Position numbers and translations under genes: made by a program
Part shown: positions 46,047-54,619 of the stretch, piece by piece
How the letters are laid out: each line of letters starts with the position of its first letter
Numbering within the stretch: position 1 is the first letter of the stretch
The notes under the pieces: generated by a model
The model's input: only the letters and a program-made list of their open reading frames with translations
What the model was told of the DNA's origin: nothing
Databases searched by the model: none
Source: Desulforegula conservatrix Mb1Pa
GTDB taxonomy: Bacteria > Desulfobacterota > Desulfobacteria > Desulfobacterales > Desulforegulaceae
NCBI RefSeq assembly: GCF_000426225.1
Contig: NZ_AUEY01000017.1
Location: 1-64,000 of the forward strand
Length of the DNA: 64,000 nucleotides
Reading direction: 5' to 3'

Positions 46047-48023
46047 TTATGCAGGGATAATTCTGTGGTAAGGAGCTTTTCTCATGGTCCACTCGTTGGT
46101 CTTCTTGTTGAAGGTCGAGTTAACAAAGCAGAACCAGTTTTCATCATCCTGACCCATGAAGTCAGTTCTGTAGTAGAAGCCAGGGAAGCGGCTTTCCTGA
46201 CGGAACAGGATGTGACGGCAATGTGCTTCTACAGTGTAGATACGATGGAAGATTTCCCAGCAACGCATAAGTTCATGAAGGTCGCCAGCTGCAAGGAATT
46301 CACAGTCTTCCTTCATCATCTGGAAAAGTTCCATAAGATGATCAAGAGCAGACTTGTTGGTCTGATAGTATGTAGCGACGCCAGCACCATATTCGTTGGT
46401 AGCTTTCATCATACGCATAGTCATACCAGCAGGTTTGCAGTACTTAGGGTTAACGTCTGCTGCAGTAGAGTAATCTTTGTGAGCAAACCAAGTCTTAACC
46501 GGTTTCCAAACCATGTCAGCTGCTTCCTGAGCTGTCATTTCTGGCTCTGGCTTGAAGTTTGGATGATCTTTTACCCACTTAACCATTACTTTACCAAGGA
46601 TACGGCCTTCAGCATGTGAACCTGAAGAGAACTTGTGACCTGAGCAGCCAACGCCGTCAGCAGCAGTGAAGAGACCCTTAACGGTGGTCATCTGCTTGTA
46701 AACCTTACCATTGTCGCCCCACTTGTAGTCTTCTGGAACCCAGTCTTCGTTTGGACCGGAAACCCAGATACCACAGCAGCCTGAGTGTGAACCCAGGAGG
46801 TACGGTTCGGTTGGCATGATTTCAGAGTCTTTCTTTTCTGGCTCGGTGTTAGTTGCGCACCAGAGGTTCGCCTGACCGCAAGTCATGTCAAGGAAGTCTT
46901 CCCAAGCTTCTGCTTCAAGATGCTTAAGTTCTTTCTTGTCCATGGTTTCACCAAGCTTCTGAAGAGCCTTGGAAGTAACCATCATGATTGGGCCACGACC
47001 TGCTTTCATTTCGAAAAGCATGAGGTGGTTACGGAGACAGGTAGGAGTGATCGGAGCTGTTCCGTATGGAGCATATTTTGCAAGTTCGTCTTTAGAAGAC
47101 TGAGCAGTTGCATAGTTTTCGCCCATGGAGTTTTCAAGGTGAGCCTTGAAAAGAAGGAACCATGCACCAACAGGACCGTAACCATCTTTGAAACGGGCTG
47201 GGGTGAAACGGTTTTCCATCATGGAAAGCTCTGCACCAGCGCGAAGAGCCATGGTGTAGGTAGAACCAGCATTCCATACTGGGTACCATGCACGGCCTTT
47301 ACCTTCACCAACTGAACGTGGCTGGTAAATGTTAACCGCACCACCGCAAGCTACCATTACTGCGTTAGCCTTGATGTAGTATACTTTGTTTTCACGGGTA
47401 GAGAAACCAACCGCACCAGCGATTCTGTTTGGCTCATTCTTGTCGTTGAGGAGTTCAACGATGAATACGCGCTCAAGGATGTTCTCTTCGCCAAGAGCTT
47501 TCTTTGCTGCTTCAGCAACGATTCTCTTGTAAGACTCACCATTGATCATGATCTGCCATTTACCGGTACGAACTGGCTTAGCACCTGCCTTGAGAGTGCC
47601 GAGCTTAAGGCCCTGCTTACCATCAAGGTTCTTGTTTGCTTCGTCTTTTTTCCAGATTGGGAGTCCCCATTCTTCGAAAAGATGAACAGAGTCATCAACG
47701 TGACGGCCAAGGTCGAAAATAAGGTCTTCGCGAACGATACCCATAAGGTCGTTACGAACCATACGTACGTAGTCGTCGATTGCGTTGTCACCAATGAAGG
47801 TGTTGATAGCGGAAAGGCCCTGAGCAACAGCGCCTGATCTTTCCATAGCAGCTTTGTCAACAAGAAGGATCTTCGTGTTGTCATCTGCCCATTTCTTTAT
47901 TTCAAAAGCAGTACCGCAAGCTGCCATACCGCCGCCGACGATGAGTACGTCAACTTCTTTTTCAACTATTTCAGGAGCCTCAATACACTTGAGTTCGCCT
48001 TGTGCCTTGTTTGGTAAAGCCAT
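46047..48023 (-). CDS. aprA: Adenylylsulfate reductase, alpha subunit
   Basis: 658 residues, close to the usual size. FAD fold: VDVLIVGGGMAACGTAFEI; GAVAQGLSAINTF; a WYPVWNAGSTYTMALRAGAE segment; SRFPGFYYRTDFMGQDDENW near the C-terminus. It reduces APS to sulfite and AMP, with electrons from AprB, in the cytoplasm. Codon choice is strongly biased to GGT, GCT, AAC and CGT, as in sat. The stop is 31 bases before the aprA-qmoA hairpin. Confidence 0.98.
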   Translation of the reverse strand: MALPNKAQGELKCIEAPEIVEKEVDVLIVGGGMAACGTAFEIKKWADDNTKILLVDKAAMERSGAVAQGLSAINTFIGDNAIDDYVRMVRNDLMGIVREDLIFDLGRHVDDSVHLFEEWGLPIWKKDEANKNLDGKQGLKLGTLKAGAKPVRTGKWQIMINGESYKRIVAEAAKKALGEENILERVFIVELLNDKNEPNRIAGAVGFSTRENKVYYIKANAVMVACGGAVNIYQPRSVGEGKGRAWYPVWNAGSTYTMALRAGAELSMMENRFTPARFKDGYGPVGAWFLLFKAHLENSMGENYATAQSSKDELAKYAPYGTAPITPTCLRNHLMLFEMKAGRGPIMMVTSKALQKLGETMDKKELKHLEAEAWEDFLDMTCGQANLWCATNTEPEKKDSEIMPTEPYLLGSHSGCCGIWVSGPNEDWVPEDYKWGDNGKVYKQMTTVKGLFTAADGVGCSGHKFSSGSHAEGRILGKVMVKWVKDHPNFKPEPEMTAQEAADMVWKPVKTWFAHKDYSTAADVNPKYCKPAGMTMRMMKATNEYGAGVATYYQTNKSALDHLMELFQMMKEDCEFLAAGDLHELMRCWEIFHRIYTVEAHCRHILFRQESRFPGFYYRTDFMGQDDENWFCFVNSTFNKKTNEWTMRKAPYHRIIPA

Positions 48024-48092
48024 TATATCCTCCTATGGATAGGAAAATTTTGTTTCAAGTTTATCCCAGACTAACAGTCAAGATTTTCCGGA

Positions 48093-48542
48093 CTATTTCT
48101 TCCAGACTGCTGGCTCTTTAGGAGCTGCAAGAGTAACGCCTTCTGCTTCTTCATTGAAAAGAAGTTCGCTTTCGAGATCCTTGCCTTTTGCGCCAAGGTA
48201 TGCGTTAGCTGAACCTTCAGAAGTGGTTCTGATTGGGAACTTGAAGCGTTTGATAACGCCATTACGGAACTTACAGGTCCACATGATGTCTTCAGTACCC
48301 ATCATTGGAACAAGGTCGGAACCCATTGGTACGAAGTCTGAGTATCCACGTACACCGATCGCCTGGTTTGGACAAATTTTAATGCAGGAAAAACACTCCC
48401 AGCATGCATCTGGCTCCTGATTGTAAGCCTTCATGGCTGTTGGATCAAGAACCATAAGGTCGTTGGGGCAAATGTACATGCATGCAGTTTTTTCTCCGCC
48501 TTTGCAGCCGTCACATTTTTCTGCAATTACAAAACTTGGCAT
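48093..48542 (-). CDS. aprB: Adenylylsulfate reductase, beta subunit
   Basis: 149 residues. Ferredoxin-like domain with two 4Fe-4S motifs, the first interrupted as in AprB (CDGCKGGEKTACMYICP) and the second CWECFSCIKICPNQAIGVRG, then the C-terminal tail that wraps around AprA. It transfers electrons to AprA. AGGGAGG lies before the ATG. First gene of aprBA-qmoABC, behind a long leader. Confidence 0.97.
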   Translation of the reverse strand: MPSFVIAEKCDGCKGGEKTACMYICPNDLMVLDPTAMKAYNQEPDACWECFSCIKICPNQAIGVRGYSDFVPMGSDLVPMMGTEDIMWTCKFRNGVIKRFKFPIRTTSEGSANAYLGAKGKDLESELLFNEEAEGVTLAAPKEPAVWKK

Positions 48543-48636
48543 TTAAAAAACCTCCCTGATTTCGTTGAATATTTCATTCAACACTGTTAGTAACAGAGAC
48601 GCTTGGAGTTCCTCCAGCGCCTTCCCTCACAAAACA

Positions 48637-48668
48637 AAAAACGTTATCGGCCAACCCGACCGTTTTTA
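48637..48668 (-). promoter_or_regulatory. Hairpin in the apr leader
   Basis: On the minus strand AAAACGGTCGG pairs with CCGATAACGTTTT around GTTGG (with internal mismatches) and is followed by TTGTTTTG, an attenuator-like arrangement about 95 bases upstream of aprB. A second hairpin, GCGCTGGAG/CTCCAAGCG, lies just after it near 48600-48622. Confidence 0.5.
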
Positions 48669-48804
48669 TCCTTCTTCATTATTTCCATCAGTATTTTAGG
48701 CTTTTTCCATCGCTGTGCAGCTTAGGTAGCCCACTGATTTTATTTGCGAAATGAAAAATTTTACTTAAATTTCAGCCATATATACTGATACAAATTAAGG
48801 TGCG

Positions 48805-48833
48805 ACGTTAACACCCGTCCCCCCCCTTGTCAA
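48805..48833 (-). promoter_or_regulatory. Putative apr promoter with a G8 spacer run
   Basis: TTGACA (48833-48828), 17-base spacer containing eight consecutive G on this strand (48819-48826), TAACGT (48810-48805). The -35 is perfect, the -10 is weak. It would give a 5' leader of about 255 bases. The rest of the 527-base gap (48543-49069) holds that leader and, on the other strand, the short region before the cysteine-cluster gene. Confidence 0.5.
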
Positions 48834-49069
48834 GTAATTTTGACACCATGTTTTACCCCGGAAACAAACCGTTACGATGTTATCCCAGCACTTTCCATAT
48901 TTTGAGACAAAGCCTGAAAGCCATACTAAATATGGTTTTCTGACATCAAGAACGCTAACACTGTTTTTATATCTATACAGTTTTACGGGTTGCGCTTTGC
49001 CCGATACTTTTATAAAGGAGGCTGTATCTTTTTTTATTTTCAACTTAATAAGATTTTGATGAGGTTTAT

Positions 49070-49813
49070 ATGCAAGAAGATTTCTTAAGGCCAATCAACC
49101 CTGAAGATGAAATACCTTTTGTCTGCTTATATGACAAAAACTGCCCCAATCTCTGCTGCATAGACCCCAATCAGTGCATGACCCCATACGATATCATACG
49201 CCTGAAGAATCATTTCAAAATGTCTTCATCCAGTTTTCTGGCCAAATACACCATGCAGCATATAGGCCCTGAATCAGGTCTGCCAATGGTCACACTCAAG
49301 CCAGATAATTTCGAAAAAAAGGCCTGCCCCTTCCTCACTGAAAACGGCTGCGGAGTTTATAAAGACAGACCAGGATCATGCAGACTCTATCCGCTTGCAA
49401 GAGGGGTTTCAAGAAGCCGTGAAACCGGAGAAATACGTGAATTCTATGCCCTCATCGAAGAGCCTCACTGCCGAGGCATAAATCAGAAAAGCGGCATTAC
49501 CGTAAAAGAATGGATAAAACGTCAGGAAATTTCAAAATTCAATGAATTGAATGATCTCCTAATGGAAATAATAGGCATGAAAAATGTTTACATGCCTGGT
49601 CAGGCAGACGAAAATTTCAGGCGCCGTTTTTTCATGGTCTGCTATGACATTGACACATTCAGAGCCAACATAAGACTTAAAAATATCCTTGGTGACTTTG
49701 CGTTAAAGGTAAGCCCGGAAATGCTTGAAAAGGCTGAAACAGATGACGAAATCCTTCTCAGGATCGGCCTTGACTGGCTTAAGGATACTTTTTTCATGCA
49801 GGTGAATATCTGA
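49070..49813 (+). CDS. YkgJ-family cysteine-cluster protein
   Basis: 247 residues. N-terminal Cys pattern (CLYDKNCPNLCCIDPNQCMT) and ACPFLTENGCGVYKDRPGSC followed by RLYPLARGV, the arrangement of the YkgJ/CxxCxxCC family, thought to bind zinc or an Fe-S cluster. The C-terminal 100 residues are helical and specific to a subset. No biochemical role is established. It is directly followed by the SDR gene, 2 bases apart, so the two are co-translated. Confidence 0.85.
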   Translation: MQEDFLRPINPEDEIPFVCLYDKNCPNLCCIDPNQCMTPYDIIRLKNHFKMSSSSFLAKYTMQHIGPESGLPMVTLKPDNFEKKACPFLTENGCGVYKDRPGSCRLYPLARGVSRSRETGEIREFYALIEEPHCRGINQKSGITVKEWIKRQEISKFNELNDLLMEIIGMKNVYMPGQADENFRRRFFMVCYDIDTFRANIRLKNILGDFALKVSPEMLEKAETDDEILLRIGLDWLKDTFFMQVNI

Positions 49814-49815
49814 AA

Positions 49816-50628
49816 ATGACGGAAAACCGTTGCGCTCTTGTACTCGGAGCAGTAAAAGGAATAGGGAAAGCTGTGGCGCTTGATCTCCTGAAATCAGGAA
49901 TAAGAGTCGCAGCAACCTGGCATGACTGGGAAGACAGCTATTCATCCATGCAGGCTGATTTTCAGGCAACAGGAACGGATCATCTTCTTCATAAAATTGA
50001 TCTGAGAGATCCCGAAGCAATTCCTTTTCTGATCCAGGAGACAATTTCCAAATTCGGCAGACTCGATATTCTTGTAAACAATATCGAACGCGGCGGTATG
50101 CCCGTTGTTCACGGCCATTATACGTCAGACCAATGGGATCTTGAGATGGAAACCACACTCAAGTCAAAGAGATGGGTTTTTGAGAATGCCTTCCCCCACC
50201 TCAAGGCATCAGGCAACGGCGTGGTCATAAATTTTTCATCCATATCCGCAATCACAGGCAGAACAGGGCCTGCCAGCCTCCTTTTCAACGAAGCTTATTC
50301 CGCTGCAAACAGAGGCGTTTCTCTTTTTACCGAAACATGGGCAAGGATGGCTGCACCTGAAGTCAGAGTCAATGAAATCATGCTCGGCATTTTTGAGACA
50401 AGACACGCAGAAGGGACAAGGGGTTGGGGACTTTTAACAGAGAGCCAGAAAAAGAGACTCATTGATCATACTCTTATTGGCAGAACCGGAAAATTGGATG
50501 ATGTGGTCAAGGCCGTCAGATTTATTATAGATGACGCCCCATACATGACCGGTAGCATTCTCAGACTTGACGGCGGCTATGTTTTAGGAGGCGAGACAGT
50601 TGAAAAAATGCCTCAGGGAGTTTTGTAG
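49816..50628 (+). CDS. Short-chain dehydrogenase-like protein lacking the catalytic Lys
   Basis: 270 residues with an SDR fold: ALVLGAVKGIGKAVALDLL (NAD(P)-binding glycines), DILVNNIERGGMP (NNxxxG region), INFSSISAITG (Ser142 position), Tyr161 in EAYSAANRGVSLF, and GSILRLDGGYVLGG. The usual YxxxK reads YSAAN, so the lysine is Asn165, and the Ser-to-Tyr distance is about 6 residues longer than in FabG. It may be a non-catalytic or altered enzyme. It resembles 3-oxoacyl-ACP reductases overall. Co-directional with, and 2 bases after, the cysteine-cluster gene. Confidence 0.82.
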   Translation: MTENRCALVLGAVKGIGKAVALDLLKSGIRVAATWHDWEDSYSSMQADFQATGTDHLLHKIDLRDPEAIPFLIQETISKFGRLDILVNNIERGGMPVVHGHYTSDQWDLEMETTLKSKRWVFENAFPHLKASGNGVVINFSSISAITGRTGPASLLFNEAYSAANRGVSLFTETWARMAAPEVRVNEIMLGIFETRHAEGTRGWGLLTESQKKRLIDHTLIGRTGKLDDVVKAVRFIIDDAPYMTGSILRLDGGYVLGGETVEKMPQGVL

Positions 50629-50758
50629 TCTTTGATAATTATACAGACTTATTTTGCCCCCTAAAAACCCAACGATTTGAGATTTTAGAAGTTTGATTTC
50701 TTGATTGGTAAAGACAATCTCGGTCACAAACGTTCAAAAATATAGGAAATCAGCTCTA

Positions 50759-51265
50759 TTACTCCGCCTCTTTTATCACCTGCCCTCGCGACGTGAACGA
50801 AATCCCCTGCTGGGCCTGGGTTCCAATCATGACCGTTTCAATGACAGGTTCTGTGATCTTTTTATCAGACTCCCATTTCACTATGAATTTTGCGCCTGAT
50901 CCCCCGCTTTTGTCTGATTCCTTCACAATTATACGGCTTGACCCCAAAGGCTTTATCACCATTTTTTTATCCAGATGTTTTTTTACCAGAGATCCATCCG
51001 AGTCGTAATAATCGATGGAAGTGACAGTCATTAAATTTTCAATATCCGTGTTTCTTATGCTTAATGTGGCCGCAAGATCCACAGGCTCCCTGTCACGGTT
51101 TCCGTGATAGATATGGGAATACACAGGGACATATACGGTCTGCCCCTTAACGGTTTTGACTTCCGAAAAGGCAGTGCCTGCAAATATCAAACATGATGAG
51201 GCAAGCAGAATAAATATATATGCTGCCTTTTCCCTGATGCTTCCAAGTATATTATTTTTTTTCAT
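50759..51265 (-). CDS. DUF3124 exported protein
   Basis: 168 residues. The N-terminal hydrophobic segment (AYIFILLASSCLIFAGTAFS) is a signal peptide or anchor. The rest follows DUF3124: VKGQTVYVPVYSHIYHGNRD, LAATLSIRNTDIENLMTVTS and PLGSSRIIVKESDKSGGSGA. Probably periplasmic; no function known. The stop is near the SDR gene on the other strand (convergent). It lies 31 bases downstream of the antiporter gene and is probably transcribed with it. Confidence 0.85.
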   Translation of the reverse strand: MKKNNILGSIREKAAYIFILLASSCLIFAGTAFSEVKTVKGQTVYVPVYSHIYHGNRDREPVDLAATLSIRNTDIENLMTVTSIDYYDSDGSLVKKHLDKKMVIKPLGSSRIIVKESDKSGGSGAKFIVKWESDKKITEPVIETVMIGTQAQQGISFTSRGQVIKEAE

Positions 51266-51296
51266 TGCTTACCCCGTTTAGATTTACATATTCGGA

Positions 51297-53258
51297 TTAC
51301 ATCGGATTCATAAACATCCTGAAAGATTCTATCTGGTCAGAATCCCCCATGAGAGCAAGAAGATCTCCATTTTCAATAACATATCCGGTATCAGGATTCG
51401 GGCAGACCTTTCTTTCATGTATGACTCCGACTACAGACACGCCCGTAAAAGTCCTTATGTCAGCCTCTCTTATGGATTTACCAATTATGGGACTTCCTTC
51501 AGGAACAGTCACCCATGAAAGCTTGAGAAGCTGGGTCGCGATATTAAGCCTGACAGGGGAAAAATCTTCCTGATCAGGGCTGTATATGGGTGCATACAGC
51601 TCATTTCTGACCTTATCCGTAAACCTTATGATATCATCCACCGGAATATCCAGAAAATGAAGGGTCTGCCTTGTCATTTCGAGCCCGCCTTCAAGCTCAG
51701 GCTGAACTACATTATGCACTCCTGCGCCATGAAGATCCTTCATCTGCTCTATGCCCTCGGCTCTTGCTATTATTTCAATTTCAGGGCTTATTTTGCGGGC
51801 ATGTCCTGCAATTATTTTTGTTATAATAGCAAATGGAGCGGTTATGACAAGAAGTCTCGCATCATGAACCCTGGCAGCTTCAAGAACAATATGATGACAG
51901 GCGTCTCCGTAAACAAGGGGGTACCCTTTTTTTCTTATCTCATCTACCTGACGTGAGTTATTTTCTATAATCACAAAGTCAACGTCCAGAGAAGACAGAA
52001 CCTGTGCCACATAAGACCCGACCCGTCCTCCGCCAGCTATCACGATATGTTTTTTTAATCCTGTATCAGGGAGATTGATTGTCTGAACAGCTTCCTGCCT
52101 GAACCATTTCTTACGCAGGGAATCAAAAGGCGCCGTAAGATTCGAGAGAAACGGGGTCAGAATCATTGTTATAACAGTTGATGACAGAAGCATGGAATAT
52201 AATTCAGGTGGAATTGAGCCTGTTTTCATGCCTGTTCCTATAAGAAGAAAAGCGAACTCTCCGACCTGTGAGAGTCCCAAACCTACTGCAAGGGGAATTA
52301 CATTTTTATATCCGAATGATTTTACGACAAGGGCAAAAATAAGTCCTTTTCCGATTATTATAAAAGCTACGAGCGAAAGCACCTTGGACAGGTTTGCCGC
52401 AATAAATGCCGTATCAATGAGCATCCCAATAGACACAAAAAAAAGAAGGGCAAAAACATCCCTTAAGGGTATTACGTCGCTCAAAGCCTGATGACTGTAT
52501 TCAGACTCGCTCAGGATCATTCCGGCCACAAAGGCTCCGAATGCAAAGGAAAGTCCTGAAAGATAGGTTGCATAACCGACTCCGAGTCCTATTGCCGTGA
52601 CTGAAACGAGGAAAAGCTCTCTTGAGTCCCATTTTGCGATGTATTCGACAAGTTTTGGAATAATCTTTGTACCTGCAAGAACCATTACTCCAAGAAAACA
52701 TGCAGCCTTGACTCCGGCCCATCCAAGGACAAAAAGACCGTTCTCGGGATTATTGAGCTGGGGAAGTATTATCATCAGGGGAACCACGGCAAGATCCTGA
52801 ACAATAAGCATTCCAATCATGACTCGGCTGGAAAGGGTTCCCATGAGCCCCTTTTCCATAAGTGTTTTAAGAATCACCATTGTGCTTGAAAGGGAAATAA
52901 CAGATCCTATCCAGATGGAATGAACAGTATTGAAACCGAGGAAATGTCCAATGATAAACCCGTAGACAATTGTCAGAACCATCTGTATGGGCGCTCCTAT
53001 CAGTGCGACTTTCCTTACGGGCTGAAGCTCCTTGAAAGAAAACTCAAGACCAAGTGCAAACAGCATGAGAGCTATGCCTATTTCTGCAAGAAGCTCTATA
53101 TTGTGCGTTTCAGACACCGTAATTCCGCCCGTATGAGGGCCTACGATTATCCCCGCAAGAATATAACCGATTATCAGGGGCTGCCTTAGGCGCTGTGCAA
53201 CAATGCCGCCGAAAAGAGCAGCAACCGTAATGATTGCTATATCCGCCGCTATTCCCAT
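51297..53258 (-). CDS. Cation:proton antiporter (CPA2/KefB type) with TrkA-N and TrkA-C domains
   Basis: 653 residues. About 12 membrane helices of the Na+/H+-exchanger type (about 1-385), including [20 protein letters not shown] and [20 protein letters not shown]. Then a TrkA-N/RCK nucleotide-binding domain ([20 protein letters not shown], about 405-525) and a TrkA-C domain (about 570-650). It would exchange K+ or Na+ for protons across the inner membrane, gated by a nucleotide or glutathione-type ligand at the RCK domain; ion specificity is not readable. The KefF/KefG-type ancillary subunit is not adjacent. Confidence 0.92.
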   Translation of the reverse strand: MGIAADIAIITVAALFGGIVAQRLRQPLIIGYILAGIIVGPHTGGITVSETHNIELLAEIGIALMLFALGLEFSFKELQPVRKVALIGAPIQMVLTIVYGFIIGHFLGFNTVHSIWIGSVISLSSTMVILKTLMEKGLMGTLSSRVMIGMLIVQDLAVVPLMIILPQLNNPENGLFVLGWAGVKAACFLGVMVLAGTKIIPKLVEYIAKWDSRELFLVSVTAIGLGVGYATYLSGLSFAFGAFVAGMILSESEYSHQALSDVIPLRDVFALLFFVSIGMLIDTAFIAANLSKVLSLVAFIIIGKGLIFALVVKSFGYKNVIPLAVGLGLSQVGEFAFLLIGTGMKTGSIPPELYSMLLSSTVITMILTPFLSNLTAPFDSLRKKWFRQEAVQTINLPDTGLKKHIVIAGGGRVGSYVAQVLSSLDVDFVIIENNSRQVDEIRKKGYPLVYGDACHHIVLEAARVHDARLLVITAPFAIITKIIAGHARKISPEIEIIARAEGIEQMKDLHGAGVHNVVQPELEGGLEMTRQTLHFLDIPVDDIIRFTDKVRNELYAPIYSPDQEDFSPVRLNIATQLLKLSWVTVPEGSPIIGKSIREADIRTFTGVSVVGVIHERKVCPNPDTGYVIENGDLLALMGDSDQIESFRMFMNPM

Positions 53259-53295
53259 AAAAACCTTTTTAATATGCTTTCAAATTAAATTGATG

Positions 53296-53421
53296 GATTC
53301 GCAAAAAGTCCAGTTTCCGTCATTCCGGCGCAGGCCGGAATCCAGAATAAGCTGAAATTACAAAGATGCCGGATCAAGTCAGGTATGACCCCGGAGCCTT
53401 TTTTTGACTTTTTACGACTTT
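53296..53421. repeat. Dispersed repeat R1, copy 7 (best-preserved)
   Basis: GGATTCGCAAAAAGTCCAG, CGTCATTCCGGCGCAGGCCG, GCCGGATCAAGTCAGGTATG and TTTTTTTGACTTTTTACGAC. It fills nearly all of the gap between the antiporter and the nucleotidyltransferase gene. Confidence 0.9.
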
Positions 53422-53426
53422 GCCTT

Positions 53427-53720
53427 TTATTGGATCAAGAAATGATTCTCAAGGATGAGCTTTCTGAAATTTTCGGAAACAGAATTAAAATCAACAACAT
53501 CTATCATAATAGGCAGATCTGATTCTGAAAAAGCATCCTTAAGCCTTTCAACTATTCTCCAGTCTATTTTTCCATTAGAAACCAAAGCAAGATCAAGATC
53601 GGAAAATTTTTGTGGTCTGCCGTTTACCCTCGATCCAAAAGCCCAAACACTATATTCTGGTATTGTCTCAGAGAGAATACGCTTAATCAGGTCAAACTGT
53701 AGATTGTCAATATCAATCAT
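53427..53720 (-). CDS. MNT-type minimal nucleotidyltransferase (antitoxin of HEPN/MNT pair)
   Basis: 97 residues. The pol-beta fold signature is AFGSRVNGRPQKFSDLDLAL, giving GSxxxG...DxD. Minimal nucleotidyltransferases of this type act as antitoxin for a HEPN partner, in studied cases by adenylylating it. Its start overlaps the end of the HEPN gene by 8 bases, so the pair is translationally coupled. Confidence 0.9.
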   Translation of the reverse strand: MIDIDNLQFDLIKRILSETIPEYSVWAFGSRVNGRPQKFSDLDLALVSNGKIDWRIVERLKDAFSESDLPIMIDVVDFNSVSENFRKLILENHFLIQ

Positions 53721-54138
53721 TTGCCTTTTCCAGCCTATTTAACAACACTCCCGCATCTTTTATGAATTTCAAGGCAATGACATATACTTCTTCGGCTATA
53801 CTTTCACTATAAGTATGCGAGGTCAGGTTTCTTGCGTCTCCATAAACAAACCAGGGAGCAGGGTCATCAATCAGCCCGTATCTTGCAGCCATGCGGAAAA
53901 GATCCTTCCTCGTCCTTGGATGATCAGAGTCTTCGGGACTTATGTTCGCCCTGATCCACCTCTGCAAAAACTTCCAGCACAATTCATATGTAAACTCAAA
54001 ATTCTGAATCACGCCCGCCTTGAGACCAAATCTTGTGACATCGTCAAGACCTGACATGAATTCCTCGTCGGATGTTTTTGCCACCAAAGCTTCAAATGAA
54101 TTCAATGCTTTTCTATAACTCTCCAGATCCAGATTCAT
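53713..54138 (-). CDS. HEPN-domain protein, HI0074/nucleotidyltransferase-substrate-binding family (toxin of the pair)
   Basis: 141 residues, all-helical, matching the HI0074 family: QNFEFTYELCWKFLQRWI near residue 45, RKDLFRMAARYGLI, and ARNLTSHTYSESIAEEVY with the RxxxxH motif. In the larger HEPN superfamily this motif is the RNase active site, so an RNA-cleaving toxin is plausible, though for HI0074 members this is less tested. It shares an ATGA overlap with the upstream membrane-protein gene and is followed by its MNT partner. Confidence 0.9.
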   Translation of the reverse strand: MNLDLESYRKALNSFEALVAKTSDEEFMSGLDDVTRFGLKAGVIQNFEFTYELCWKFLQRWIRANISPEDSDHPRTRKDLFRMAARYGLIDDPAPWFVYGDARNLTSHTYSESIAEEVYVIALKFIKDAGVLLNRLEKAND

Positions 54139-54563
54139 TTCTTTTCCTTTATTTCCTTTGCCTGCCTAAGAATATCGCCATAATGCTCTTCTGTACACTC
54201 AGGACAAAGGCTGTGGGAAAAAACTGCTTCTGAGTGTTCAGTGATGTATTTTTCAAGCTGAATCCATTCCTTCTCAACCCTTATTTTCTTGCAAAAGGAG
54301 CAAACAGGTAGAAAACCCTCAAGATGCTTTAATTTCTTTAAGGTGTGGTTTGTCATTCTGAGGACAAATATGCCGAGTATAAAAATGCAAGTACTCTCAA
54401 ACAGACTTTCCTGCCAGTTAATCGGGGTTTTTCTAGCACCAAGAAAAAAATAAGGAATATCGACAAGTTCATCAAGCCAGATAATCAGCATTACAATTGC
54501 AAAGCCAGCCGCCTCATAACCCAGAATAATCTTCTGCAAGTTGTTTTTCATATGTCCCCGCAT
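54135..54563 (-). CDS. Two-helix membrane protein with C-terminal four-cysteine motif
   Basis: 142 residues. Two membrane helices (about IILGYEAAGFAIVMLIIWLD and SLFESTCIFILGIFVLRMTN) are followed by GFLPVCSFCKKIRVEKEWIQ and SHSLCPECTEEHYG. This is the same GFLPxCSxCKKIR...CPxC unit as in the PAS protein at 31097-31669. The motif is likely a zinc or redox site facing the cytoplasm. A Met at 54551 is an alternative start. Its stop overlaps the HEPN start, so it may belong functionally to that pair. Confidence 0.8.
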   Translation of the reverse strand: MRGHMKNNLQKIILGYEAAGFAIVMLIIWLDELVDIPYFFLGARKTPINWQESLFESTCIFILGIFVLRMTNHTLKKLKHLEGFLPVCSFCKKIRVEKEWIQLEKYITEHSEAVFSHSLCPECTEEHYGDILRQAKEIKEKK

Positions 54564-54586
54564 TGTAATTTTGATGAGAGCTTGAA

Positions 54587-54608
54587 GCAGGGCAATGAAC
54601 AGCCCTGC
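54587..54608 (-). other. Hairpin after the selenoprotein gene
   Basis: GCAGGGC (54587-54593) and GCCCTGC (54602-54608), a perfect 7-bp stem just after the selenoprotein stop codon on the minus strand. No T run follows; a possible transcript end or stabiliser. Confidence 0.5.
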
Positions 54609-54619
54609 ATTGAGACAAT

